DNA from: UBA6448 sp051893155
GTDB lineage: Bacteria; Bacillota_I; Bacilli_A; RF39; UBA660
Assembly (NCBI GenBank): GCA_051893155.1
Contig: JBJFGY010000012.1
Coordinates: forward strand, 1-16,780
DNA length: 16,780 nucleotides
Reading direction: 5' to 3'
Shown: in pieces, positions 7,133-14,031 of the stretch
Position numbering within the stretch: position 1 is the stretch's first letter
Layout: the number at the start of each line of letters is the position of its first letter
The notes under the pieces: generated by a model
The model's database searches: none
What the model was told of the DNA's origin: nothing
The model's input: the letters and a program-made list of their open reading frames with translations, nothing else
Program-made: the position numbers and the translations under genes

Positions 7133-7741
7133 ATGAATTTACCAAATAAATTAACAATTTCAAGAATAATTATAGCAATTATAATACTTGTAATGTTATG
7201 TATTCCATGGCATGCATTAGGAATAACTTGGCCAGTTTATTTAGTTAATGGTGTTACATTTAATTTGAAATATATTATTGCAGGAATACTTTTTTTAATA
7301 GCATCACTTACAGATAAATTAGATGGTTATATTGCAAGAAAATATAATATGATAACTGATTTTGGTAAAATGGCTGATGCAATTGCAGATAAAATTTTAG
7401 TTAATGGTATTTTAATAATACTTGCTTATGATAGAATTATTCCAGTTGTAATTCCTGTAATTATTATTACAAGAGATATAATAACAGATACTTGTAAAAT
7501 GATATCAGGTAATAAAGGAAAAGTAGTTGCGGCATCAAGTTTGGGTAAAATAAAAACAGCTTTTATGATGGTGGGACTTACTTTAACACTTTTTAATAAT
7601 TTCCCATTTGAATTTATTCATTTTCCATTTGCAAACTTGTGTTTAATTATTGCTACTATATTTAGTGTAGTAAGTGGCTGTCAATATTATTATAGAACTA
7701 GAGAGTTTATTATTCCAAAAGAAGATAAAAAGAATAAATAA
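7133..7741 (+). CDS. pgsA: CDP-diacylglycerol-glycerol-3-phosphate 3-phosphatidyltransferase
   Basis: Makes phosphatidylglycerol phosphate from CDP-diacylglycerol and glycerol-3-phosphate in the membrane, the committed step to phosphatidylglycerol and cardiolipin. The CDP-alcohol phosphatidyltransferase motif D-X2-DG-X2-AR-X8-G-X3-D-X3-D is complete. It spans residues 61-86, with Asp61, Asp64, Gly65, Ala68, Arg69, Gly78, Asp82 and Asp86. Several membrane segments surround it, and the N-terminal NLPNKLTISR is typical of PgsA. Length is 202 residues. I placed the start at ATG 7133, 5 bases after AAGGAG; the upstream GTG at 7127 lies inside that ribosome binding site. It follows rodZ by 2 bases and is probably coupled to it. 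No terminator hairpin follows. Confidence 0.94.
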   Translation: MNLPNKLTISRIIIAIIILVMLCIPWHALGITWPVYLVNGVTFNLKYIIAGILFLIASLTDKLDGYIARKYNMITDFGKMADAIADKILVNGILIILAYDRIIPVVIPVIIITRDIITDTCKMISGNKGKVVAASSLGKIKTAFMMVGLTLTLFNNFPFEFIHFPFANLCLIIATIFSVVSGCQYYYRTREFIIPKEDKKNK

Positions 7742-7809
7742 AACTCTTTTTTTGTGCCCATACATTTATAAATATTACGAATAATATACAGTAAAAGGAG
7801 GAATTACCT

Positions 7810-8070
7810 ATGGATTATGAAAAAAAACCAGCAATGGATTCATGCTGTATGGGTAGAGTAGAAAATATTCCAGGACAAATGTGCGAACCAATTTATGAAT
7901 GTCCTGAAGAAAGGGTTTGTCATAGATATATTTGCTATGAAGTACCACATATTAAACCATGTAATACAAGAATAATTAATCATCATATTTATAGACATAC
8001 ATTTACTCCATGTAATACATGTTGTGAAGAAAATGTTGTAGAAAATATTTTTGATAGAAAATGTTGTTAA
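7810..8070 (+). CDS. Small Cys/His-rich protein, CotD-like
   Basis: An 86-residue protein with 12 cysteines (three CC pairs, at 12-13, 71-72 and 85-86) and five histidines. Residues 45-65 read VPHIKPCN followed by NHHIYRHTF. This resembles the central PHIHP...NHQH...HTF segment of Bacillus inner spore coat protein D (CotD), though I judge this by eye. CotD-family proteins are cross-linked into the spore coat. If the assignment holds, the cysteines would be for disulfide cross-linking, but metal binding is an alternative. There is no signal peptide. A very strong ribosome binding site AAAGGAGG lies 8 bases before the ATG. No good vegetative promoter is visible in the 68 bases after pgsA. A terminator follows at once, so it is a single-gene unit or the last gene after pgsA. 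Confidence 0.6.
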   Translation: MDYEKKPAMDSCCMGRVENIPGQMCEPIYECPEERVCHRYICYEVPHIKPCNTRIINHHIYRHTFTPCNTCCEENVVENIFDRKCC

Positions 8071-8091
8071 AATCTCGAAAGAGATTTTTTT
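8069..8091 (+). terminator. Intrinsic terminator after the CotD-like gene
   Basis: Stem AAATCTC / GAGATTT closed by a GAAA tetraloop and running into seven T residues. It begins within the stop codon of the preceding gene. Confidence 0.85.
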
Positions 8092-8100
8092 ATTGTTAAT

Positions 8101-8129
8101 TTACAAGTTAATTTTATTCGTGATATAAT
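8101..8129 (+). promoter_or_regulatory. Extended -10 promoter for the 8146-9497 unit
   Basis: TGaTATAAT at 8121-8129 with a weak TTACAA 17 bases upstream. Predicted start is about 8136, so the upstream ATG at 8134 would not be in the message and ATG 8146 is favoured as the start codon. Confidence 0.7.
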
Positions 8130-8145
8130 TAATATGGGTGTAGTT

Positions 8146-9135
8146 ATGAAAAAAAATAATATTTGTTATAATGAATATTTAAATAAATTATCCAAAGAAG
8201 AAATTTCTTTTTATTTAAATTTTTTTGATTTAAAATATAAAACAAATAATAAAAAAGAAATATTAATTAATATATTAGTAAATAGTAGTGAAGAAATAAC
8301 TAAATATGCATTTAATTTATTTCAAAATGATGAATTAAAAAACTTAAAAATTGTAATTAAAAATAAGGGTTATGTAGAACCTAAAACAAATTATCTTTTA
8401 AAATACTTTTTAGATAATTTAAATAGATTAGGTATGGTTTATAAACTTGAAGATGATAAATATATTATGCCTAAAGAAATATTAAAAAATTTTAAAGAAC
8501 ATCTTAAAGATAAAGAATTATTAAAAAAAATTAAAAATAATACGAAAGATTATAATTTAATTATGGGAATATTAAATGTTTATGGAGTGCTTAAATTTAA
8601 CAAATTTTATACTATTTATAATCAAAGTTATTCAATTAATGAAGAACAATTATTTGAAAAATTAAATATTTTAAAAAAATTTTATGAGGAATTTAATATT
8701 ATTAAAACTAAAAAAGATAAATATATTTGTAATAATTATTTTCAAAAAGAAACAGATTGCAAAAAATATATTAATATTAAATTAGATTATAAAGAATTTA
8801 ATCAAGTAGACCTTTTAAATGTATCAAATTATAAATATATGACAAAATATAAATCATATAAAAAAATGCTTTCATTTGTTAAAAAAAATTATTATTTAGA
8901 TGAAAAAGATATAAAAATATTTCATAAATACATTATTTTACCATATTTAAATGATATTCAAACTAATAATAATAGTGCTGAAGAAAATTTATCTAAATCA
9001 ATTGATAAGTATTTTGAATATAAAAATGAAAAACACAAAACTAAATTTATTAATTTAGTAAAAAATATAGTAGATGATTATCCAATGTGGATATTACATG
9101 GTTATAGTAATAGGGAGGAAAAATGTCAAAATTAA
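8146..9135 (+). CDS. Unrecognised cytoplasmic protein, SAP-like N terminus
   Basis: I do not recognise this 329-residue protein. It is rich in Lys, Asn, Ile and Tyr and looks almost wholly helical, without signal peptide or membrane segment. The first 50 residues contain YLNKLSKEEISFYLNFFDL, then a lysine cluster and a second helix. That pattern resembles SAP or Rho-N type nucleic-acid-binding domains, but the match is by eye only. A following stretch (about residues 85-115) has winged-helix-like helix and strand spacing. The start is placed at ATG 8146 because GGGTG lies 5 bases upstream and the predicted transcript begins near 8136; an in-frame ATG at 8134 is less likely. Its last 13 bases overlap the next gene, so the two are expressed together. 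Confidence 0.8.
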   Translation: MKKNNICYNEYLNKLSKEEISFYLNFFDLKYKTNNKKEILINILVNSSEEITKYAFNLFQNDELKNLKIVIKNKGYVEPKTNYLLKYFLDNLNRLGMVYKLEDDKYIMPKEILKNFKEHLKDKELLKKIKNNTKDYNLIMGILNVYGVLKFNKFYTIYNQSYSINEEQLFEKLNILKKFYEEFNIIKTKKDKYICNNYFQKETDCKKYINIKLDYKEFNQVDLLNVSNYKYMTKYKSYKKMLSFVKKNYYLDEKDIKIFHKYIILPYLNDIQTNNNSAEENLSKSIDKYFEYKNEKHKTKFINLVKNIVDDYPMWILHGYSNREEKCQN

Positions 9136-9497
9136 AAAGTAAGAATACTTTACTATATGTAACATTATTTATATTAGTATTATTTAGTATATTTTATTTT
9201 GTAACAATGAATAAATTTAGTTATGCATTTTCATATAATGAAGTTGAAGTAAGTAAGGAAAGTCAAAATTTGCTTATCAATAAATGTGCACAAGTTTACG
9301 CTGAAAACCATCAAGAATTATTTAAAGATTCTGATACAATTTATGTCAGTATTAATGAATTAGTTGAAGAAAATATTTTGCCTTCAGAAGATGGAAAAGT
9401 ATATGAAGCAGGTAGTAATGTTAAAACAATTAATAACTATAAAGTAAGAATAACTTTAAAAGATGGAAACTATGAAATGAAAATATTAAGTGAATAA
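9123..9497 (+). CDS. Single-pass membrane protein, pseudopilin-like ectodomain
   Basis: A 124-residue protein with an N-terminal membrane anchor (about residues 9-28) and an outside domain. The segment CAQVYAENHQELFKDSD followed by SINELVEENILP has the spacing seen in type IV pilin-like and pseudopilin ectodomains, where a helix leads to a short strand and a 'LV..G.L' turn. No prepilin peptidase site is visible before the hydrophobic segment, so it is not a standard pilin. AGGGAGGA lies just before the ATG, and the gene overlaps the end of the preceding unknown gene by 13 bases. It may be an uncleaved lipoprotein-like or anchored accessory protein. Function unknown. Confidence 0.8.
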   Translation: MSKLKSKNTLLYVTLFILVLFSIFYFVTMNKFSYAFSYNEVEVSKESQNLLINKCAQVYAENHQELFKDSDTIYVSINELVEENILPSEDGKVYEAGSNVKTINNYKVRITLKDGNYEMKILSE

Positions 9498-9533
9498 AAA
9501 TGTAAATAATTTGTCAAAAAAAGTTAATTATAT

Positions 9534-9562
9534 TGCAATAAATATCTAAAATTGGTTAATAT
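9534..9562 (+). promoter_or_regulatory. Possible promoter for rpoZ
   Basis: TTGCAA (9534-9539), a 17-base spacer, then TAATAT (9557-9562), without a TGn extension. It gives a predicted start just before the AAGGAG of rpoZ. The -35 lies within a 10-base perfect palindrome, TATTGCAATA. Confidence 0.4.
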
Positions 9563-9584
9563 ATTATTGTAAGGAGCTGATATG

Positions 9585-9797
9585 ATGATATATCCATCAA
9601 TTGATAAATTATTAAATATTGTTGATTCTAAATATATGTTAGTTCATGTTGCTGCGAGAAGATCTAAGCAGATGCTTGAATATAATCATTATCAAATGGA
9701 TAAAAATGATTATGTTAATAAAAAACCTTTAGGTCGTAGTTTAGAAGAAATTGAAAAAGGTTTAGTTACTGTTATAAGAAAAGAAAAAAAATCTTGA
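9585..9797 (+). CDS. rpoZ: RNA polymerase omega subunit
   Basis: Small subunit that helps fold and hold the beta-prime subunit of RNA polymerase. The N-terminal signature IYPSIDKLLNIVDSKYMLV followed by HVAARRSKQM is characteristic, and PLGRSLEEIEKG matches the conserved second half. Two adjacent ATGs (9582 and 9585) follow AAGGAG. I prefer the second: its spacing of 8 bases is better, and the protein then begins MIYPSIDKL, in line with other omega subunits. That gives 70 residues, the family norm. It stands as a single gene, without the gmk partner common elsewhere. It ends in TGA, and that stop overlaps the -35 box of the tRNA-Ala promoter. Confidence 0.95.
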   Translation: MIYPSIDKLLNIVDSKYMLVHVAARRSKQMLEYNHYQMDKNDYVNKKPLGRSLEEIEKGLVTVIRKEKKS

Positions 9798-9822
9798 TTT
9801 TCTGAAATATCTATGATAAGAT
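9794..9822 (+). promoter_or_regulatory. Promoter for tRNA-Ala
   Basis: TTGATT (9794-9799), a 17-base spacer ending in TGa, then TAAGAT (9817-9822). The predicted start near 9829 is 7 bases before the tRNA. The -35 overlaps the rpoZ stop codon. Confidence 0.75.
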
Positions 9823-9835
9823 AATCAAGTCTTAT

Positions 9836-9912
9836 GGGGAATTAGCTCAGTTGGCTAGAGCATCTGCCCTGCACGCAGAGGGTCGCGGGTTCGAGTCCCA
9901 CATTCTCCACCA
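9836..9912 (+). tRNA. tRNA-Ala (anticodon TGC)
   Basis: A 77-base tRNA with encoded CCA. Acceptor GGGGAAT pairs with ATTCTCC (one G-U pair). The anticodon stem TCTGC/GCAGA encloses CCTGCAC, giving anticodon TGC, which reads GCN alanine codons. D arm GCTC/GAGC and T arm with TTCGAGT are standard. Confidence 0.97.
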
Positions 9913-9923
9913 GATTAATAAAT

Positions 9924-9945
9924 AACTCATTTAATGAGTTTTTTT
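9924..9945 (+). terminator. Intrinsic terminator after tRNA-Ala
   Basis: Stem AACTCA / TGAGTT with loop TTTAA, running into seven T residues. It has the same form as the terminators behind the other two tRNAs. Confidence 0.85.
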
Positions 9946-9946
9946 A

Positions 9947-9975
9947 TTGTATAATATTATTTTTTTTGTTAAGAT
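9947..9975 (+). promoter_or_regulatory. Promoter for the 9999 membrane-protein gene
   Basis: TTGTAT (9947-9952), a 17-base spacer ending in TGt, then TAAGAT (9970-9975). Predicted start is about 9982, just before the AAGGTGA ribosome binding site. Confidence 0.65.
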
Positions 9976-9998
9976 AAATATATAGTAAGGTGATAAAA

Positions 9999-10472
9999 AT
10001 GAGAAATTCATTAGTGATGAAATTATTAATAATATTTGTTGCATGTATTGGTGCTGTTTTTTTAGCATCTTACGTGGTAAAAATTGCTAGAAATAGTAAC
10101 TCATTAACATATGATTTAGGTTCCGAATTAACTAGTTATAAAGATACGATTTTAAAAAGTTATGAGGAATACGAGAAGTTAGCTGATTCATATGGAATAA
10201 AAAAAGACTTAGCCTCTAATAATTTTTCTACCCATTATTATTTAGCATCATTTCAAGATTACGATTCTTGTGCAGAAAGTAAGTATAAATTTGTAAAAGA
10301 TGTAGATGAAAGTAATGGAGAATTAAATATTTCTTTTGAAGTATATAATAAATGTGGATGGTGTAAAAAACATATTGTTTTATATTTAATAGAAATAGAT
10401 AAATCAAAAGAAAATCCAACTATAAATTATAATTATGAATTTGCAAATGAAATAGATTGTGGAAATATTTAA
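9999..10472 (+). CDS. Unrecognised membrane-anchored protein with CGWC
   Basis: I do not recognise this 157-residue protein. It has a short basic-hydrophobic start and one membrane anchor (about residues 6-28). A helical stalk (about 40-70) and a strand-rich outer domain follow. The outer part has four cysteines, Cys91, Cys119, Cys122 and Cys154; the middle two lie in KCGWCKK. This recalls a thioredoxin active site, but the flanking strands do not fit a thioredoxin fold, so paired disulfides or metal ligands are more likely. The start is ATG 9999, 6 bases after AAGGTG; an in-frame GTG at 9990 overlaps that ribosome binding site. It has its own promoter and lies between tRNA-Ala and the thrS leader with no visible terminator of its own. 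Confidence 0.8.
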   Translation: MRNSLVMKLLIIFVACIGAVFLASYVVKIARNSNSLTYDLGSELTSYKDTILKSYEEYEKLADSYGIKKDLASNNFSTHYYLASFQDYDSCAESKYKFVKDVDESNGELNISFEVYNKCGWCKKHIVLYLIEIDKSKENPTINYNYEFANEIDCGNI

Positions 10473-10479
10473 ATTATTA

Positions 10480-10508
10480 TTGAGATTTTAAAAAAATAGT
10501 GGTAAGAT
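10480..10508 (+). promoter_or_regulatory. Promoter for the thrS operon
   Basis: TTGAGA (10480-10485), a 17-base spacer ending in TGg, then TAAGAT (10503-10508). Predicted start is about 10515, at the foot of T-box stem I. Confidence 0.75.
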
Positions 10509-10514
10509 AAAATT

Positions 10515-10707
10515 GTAAATCGATGAGAAAAGACATGGTTATTAATTTAACTTATAAAGAAAGCTAGTGGTTGATGAAAACTAGTTAAGTAATTAATAAT
10601 TACTCCTTTTTGAGAGGATTAATAAATCCCGGCTATAGGTCGTTATCAAAATTAAGTTAAATAAAGGATGGTACCGTAGAAATACTCCTTCGGCTATCAT
10701 CTTTTTT
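10515..10707 (+). promoter_or_regulatory. T-box riboswitch, threonine specifier ACU
   Basis: Leader RNA that senses uncharged tRNA-Thr. Stem I contains the K-turn strands GATGA (10522-10526) and GGA (10616-10618). The specifier loop lies between pairings TTATTAATT (10539-10547) and AATTAATAA, and holds the codon ACT at 10602-10604 (threonine). The T-box core AAAGGATGGTACCG is at 10663-10676, where TGGT pairs with the tRNA acceptor end. The terminator pairs GATG.GTA.CCG (from 10667) with CGG.CTA.TCATC (ending 10701) and runs into six T residues. The antiterminator uses the T-box core with the CTCC segment near 10685. Uncharged tRNA-Thr should favour readthrough into thrS. Confidence 0.93.
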
Positions 10708-10728
10708 ATTTTAGAAAGAGGGAAAAAA

Positions 10729-12483
10729 ATGAAAAAAATATTAGAAGATGAAAGACTTAAAAAATTAAATCATAGTTGTGCGCACCTTATGGCTCAAGCA
10801 ATTAAGCATTTATATCCAGATGCACAATTTTGGGTTGGACCTGTAATAGAGGAAGGCTTTTACTATGATGTTGATTTAAATGGTAAAACTTTAACAGAGG
10901 AAGACCTACCTAAAATCGAAAAAGAAATGAAAAAGATTGCAAAAGATGGCAAAAGAATTGTAAGACATGAAATTTCAAAAGAAGAAGCTCTTGATATGTT
11001 TGGCCAAGATCCATACAAAGTTGATTTAATCAATCATTTTGAAGATGGTACAATTATTTCATGTTATACACAAGGTGATTTTACTGATCTTTGCCGTGGA
11101 CCACATGTAGATACTGTAAAAGAACTTAAGTATTTTAAACTTCTTAAATTTAGTGGAGCCTATTGGAAAGGTGATGCTAAAAACAAAATGCTTCAACGTA
11201 TTTATGGAGTATGCTTTGATAATGAAGAGGACCTTACTGAATATTTAAAACTACTTGAAGAAGCGAAAGAAAGAGATCATCGTAAAATAGGTAAAGATTT
11301 AAATATATTTATGTTTTCTGATCTAGTAGGTAAAGGACTTCCAATGTGGCTTCCAGATGGCTTTACTTTAAGAAGAACATTATCAGATTATATAATGGAT
11401 AAAGAGTTAAAACTTGGTTATAAACATGTAATGACACCATCACTTGGTAATGTCGATTTATATAAAACATCTGGTCATTGGGATCATTATAAAGAAGATA
11501 TGTTTCCAGCAATGGAACTTGAAAATGAAAGTTATGTATTAAGACCAATGAATTGTCCTCATCACATGATGATATATAAAAATTTCTTACATTCATATAA
11601 AGATTTACCAATTAGAATCGCAGAAATTGCTAATGATTTTAGATATGAAGCATCAGGTGCTTGTTGTGGTATTGAAAGAACTAGAGCATTTACGCAAAAT
11701 GATTCTCATATTTTCTGCACGCCAAGTCAAATTAAAGATGAAATTAAAGGCGTAATAAAATTAATACTTGATGTTTATAATGATTTTGGTTTAAAAAATT
11801 ATGAATTTAGATTATCTTTAAGAGATCCAGAAAATACAGAAAAATATTTTGGAAATGATAACCTTTGGGAAAAAAGTGAAAATGCATTACGTGAAGTATT
11901 AAATGAACTATATGCACCATATTATGAAGCAATTGGTGAAGCCGCTTTTTATGGTCCTAAAATAGATGTTCAAGTTAAAAGTGCTATTGGACATGATGTT
12001 ACACTTTCAACGGTTCAAGTTGATTACCAATTACCAGAAAGATTTGAACTTGAATATATAAATAACGAAGGTAGTAAAGAAAGACCAATAGTAATTCATA
12101 GAGCAATTTTAGGGTCTCTTGATAGATTTACAGCATTTTTACTTGAAGAAACAAAAGGTTATTTACCTTTATGGCTTTCTCCAAAACAAATTAATATTAT
12201 TCCGGTAAATAATGAGTATCATTTAGAATATTCAAAAGATATTTATAATGAACTTATAAATGAAGGTTTTAAAGTTAATTTAGATGATCGAAATGAAAAA
12301 TTAAGTTATAAAATAAGAGAAAGTATTATGAAAAAATATCCATATACATTAATTATTGGCCAAAAAGAAGTTGATAATAATTGTATTAGTTATAGGCCAA
12401 GTAAAGATGAAAAAACTTATACTTTAGTAACTAAAGAGTTTATAAAAAAATTACATGATGAAATTAATAAAAAAGGAGAATAG
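10729..12483 (+). CDS. thrS: Threonyl-tRNA synthetase, without TGS domain
   Basis: Class II synthetase that charges tRNA-Thr. The protein begins directly in the editing domain: HSCAH (His15, His19) and CRGPH (Cys122, His126) form the conserved HxxxH and CxxxH pairs. The catalytic core carries zinc ligands Cys276 (MNCPHH), His327 (NDSHIFC) and His457 (VIHRAILGS). Motif 2 is FRYEASG and motif 3 lies around GSLDRF. The anticodon-binding domain covers about 485-580. At 584 residues it lacks the roughly 60-residue N-terminal TGS domain of the common form of about 640. The ATG is 7 to 9 bases after GAGGG, directly after the T-box, and no longer in-frame start fits. The SDR gene follows with no gap. 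Confidence 0.96.
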   Translation: MKKILEDERLKKLNHSCAHLMAQAIKHLYPDAQFWVGPVIEEGFYYDVDLNGKTLTEEDLPKIEKEMKKIAKDGKRIVRHEISKEEALDMFGQDPYKVDLINHFEDGTIISCYTQGDFTDLCRGPHVDTVKELKYFKLLKFSGAYWKGDAKNKMLQRIYGVCFDNEEDLTEYLKLLEEAKERDHRKIGKDLNIFMFSDLVGKGLPMWLPDGFTLRRTLSDYIMDKELKLGYKHVMTPSLGNVDLYKTSGHWDHYKEDMFPAMELENESYVLRPMNCPHHMMIYKNFLHSYKDLPIRIAEIANDFRYEASGACCGIERTRAFTQNDSHIFCTPSQIKDEIKGVIKLILDVYNDFGLKNYEFRLSLRDPENTEKYFGNDNLWEKSENALREVLNELYAPYYEAIGEAAFYGPKIDVQVKSAIGHDVTLSTVQVDYQLPERFELEYINNEGSKERPIVIHRAILGSLDRFTAFLLEETKGYLPLWLSPKQINIIPVNNEYHLEYSKDIYNELINEGFKVNLDDRNEKLSYKIRESIMKKYPYTLIIGQKEVDNNCISYRPSKDEKTYTLVTKEFIKKLHDEINKKGE

Positions 12484-13252
12484 ATGAAAAATATCGCTAT
12501 TATTACTGGTGCATCTTCAGGTATTGGAAAAACTTTTGCTTTAACTTTAGAAAAAAATATTAATGTTGATGAAATGTGGGTTATTGCAAGAAATAAAGAT
12601 AATTTAGAAAAATTATCTAGTGAAGTTAATATTCCAATTAAAGCAATAAGTTTGGATTTGGGCGAAGAAAAAAGTTATGTAGAAATAAAAAAACTACTTG
12701 AAAAAGAAAAACCTAATATAAAAATACTTATTAATGCCTCAGGTTATGGTAAATTTGAAAAAACAACAAATATATCAATTGAAGAAAGTATTGGAATGAT
12801 AAAACTTAATAATATTGCATTAACAACTTTATGTTTACTATCAATTCCTTATATGAAAAAAGGGGCAAATATTATAAATATTGCATCTGTTGCGGCATTT
12901 CAAACCGGTTCCATATATAAATGTTTATAGCGCTACTAAAGCTTATGTACTAAATTTTTCAAGAAGTTTAAATGCAGAATTAAAAAAAGATGGTATTCAT
13001 GTTTTAGCGGTATGTCCTTTTTGGACAAAAACAAAATTTTTTGAACGTGCTGAAACAAAAAATAATATTGTAAAGAAATATGTTGTAATGTATGATCCAA
13101 CAGATGTTGTCAGTACCGCTTGGAAAGATTTAAAAAAGAGAAAGGAGGTTAGTGTATACGGATTTATCGCAAAATCACAGAAATTTTTATCAAAGATTTT
13201 ACCACATAAATTAATACTGAATATTTGGCTTAATCAGCAAAAATTAAAATAA
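12484..13252 (+). pseudogene. Short-chain dehydrogenase/reductase, broken by a 1-base frameshift
   Basis: Two overlapping frames together make one NAD(P)-dependent SDR oxidoreductase. Frame 1 (12484-12930) has the Rossmann motif TGASSGIG (8-15), NASGYG (84-89) and the catalytic Ser135 in NIASVAAF. It then runs out of family sequence. The match resumes one frame over with PVPYINVYSATKAY, carrying the catalytic YxxxK (Tyr148, Lys152), and continues to 13252. Removing one A from the AAA at 12902-12904 restores a 255-residue protein of normal SDR length. Both catalytic halves are intact, so the break is recent or a sequencing error. The ATG abuts the thrS stop, with AAAGGAG inside thrS, so it depends on the thrS transcript. 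The substrate is unknown. An ATG at 12881 in the second frame is not a real start. Confidence 0.85.
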
Positions 13253-13266
13253 GAAAGGAAGTTATT

Positions 13267-14031
13267 ATGGAATTTTTATTTATTATATTAGTATTTTTAA
13301 TACTAATTATTCTTGCATCACTTAAACAAATTAATGAATATGAAAGGGGCGTTAAGTTTACTGCAGGTAAATTTACAAAAATTATAAATCCTGGCTGGAG
13401 ATTAGTTTTTCCAATATTTCAAAGTTACAAAAAAGTTGATATTAGAACAAAAGTTGATGATGTTCCAGAACAAGAAGCAATTACAAAAGATAATGTATCT
13501 GTTAAAATAAATGCTGTAATTTATTATAAAGTATTTGATGCTTCTTTAGCAGTATTAAAAGTTGAAGATTTTTATTATGCAACTGCTCAGCTTGCTCAGA
13601 CAACAATGAGAAATATTGTTGGTAGTGTAACTTTAGATGAACTTTTATCTGAAAGAGATAAAATATCTACTAATATAAGAGAAATTATTGATAAAGAAAC
13701 TGATCCTTGGGGAATAAAAGTTGAAAATGTAGAACTTAAAGATATATCACTTACTGATGAAATGAAAAGAGTTATTGCTCGTGCTGCTGAAGCTGAAAGA
13801 GAAAAACAAGCAGTTATTACTAAATCAAAAGGTGAAGCAGAAGCTGCAGATAATCTTGCAAAAGCAGCAAAAACACTTTCGGAAGTACCAGGTGCATTAC
13901 ATTTAAGAACATTAGAGACTATTAATGATGTTTCTTCAGATCAATCTAATACAATATTTTTCCCAATCCCAATGGAATTACTTGAGGCTGTTAAAGGTTT
14001 TTCAGAAAAAAAAGAAAATAATAAAAAATAA
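13267..14031 (+). CDS. SPFH/band 7 protein, slipin (stomatin-like)
   Basis: Membrane-anchored scaffold of the stomatin/slipin family, thought to organise membrane microdomains or assist membrane proteases. One N-terminal membrane hairpin or segment (residues 1-19) is followed by the SPFH domain, beginning NEYERGVKFTAGKF and PGWRLVFPIF. The conserved VEDFYYATAQLAQTTMRN and GSVTLDELLSERDKI follow. A coiled coil (about 170-205) includes AAEAEREKQAVITKSKGEAE, the typical alanine/glutamate-rich repeat. Length 254 is usual for the family. The ribosome binding site is AAAGGAAG. It is probably last in the thrS-SDR-slipin operon, ending at a shared terminator. No NfeD-type partner lies nearby, which is unusual for many slipins. 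Confidence 0.92.
   Translation: MEFLFIILVFLILIILASLKQINEYERGVKFTAGKFTKIINPGWRLVFPIFQSYKKVDIRTKVDDVPEQEAITKDNVSVKINAVIYYKVFDASLAVLKVEDFYYATAQLAQTTMRNIVGSVTLDELLSERDKISTNIREIIDKETDPWGIKVENVELKDISLTDEMKRVIARAAEAEREKQAVITKSKGEAEAADNLAKAAKTLSEVPGALHLRTLETINDVSSDQSNTIFFPIPMELLEAVKGFSEKKENNKK

Noticed and set aside
7759..7766. SigE-type -10 (CATACATT) ahead of the CotD-like gene
   Set aside because: The -10 matches, but the nearest ATA-type -35 is about 18 bases away instead of 13-15.
9793..9829. 7-bp inverted repeat CTTGATT / AATCAAG around the tRNA-Ala -10, as an operator
   Set aside because: Its arms coincide with the -35 box and the start site. A 7-bp match across a short AT-rich span is not unusual, and tRNA promoters rarely have such operators.
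10350..10370. Thioredoxin-like protein because of CGWCKK
   Set aside because: The motif is not at the start of a helix after a first beta strand of a thioredoxin fold, the cis-proline region is missing, and strands flank the motif on both sides.
10228..10419. Minus-strand ORF of 63 residues inside the CGWC protein gene
   Set aside because: It is a low-complexity shadow frame with no start signals.
11363..11611. Minus-strand ORF of 82 residues inside thrS
   Set aside because: It is antisense to the conserved thrS catalytic core.
12895..12930. Programmed ribosomal frameshift in the SDR gene
   Set aside because: No slippery heptamer, internal Shine-Dalgarno or following stem-loop is visible around the AAA, and SDR genes are not known to use recoding. 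A mutation or sequencing error is simpler.
12881..13252. Separate gene starting at ATG 12881
   Set aside because: Its first residues are out-of-frame reading of the upstream SDR half. Family sequence begins only at the frameshift, so this is the second half of the broken SDR.
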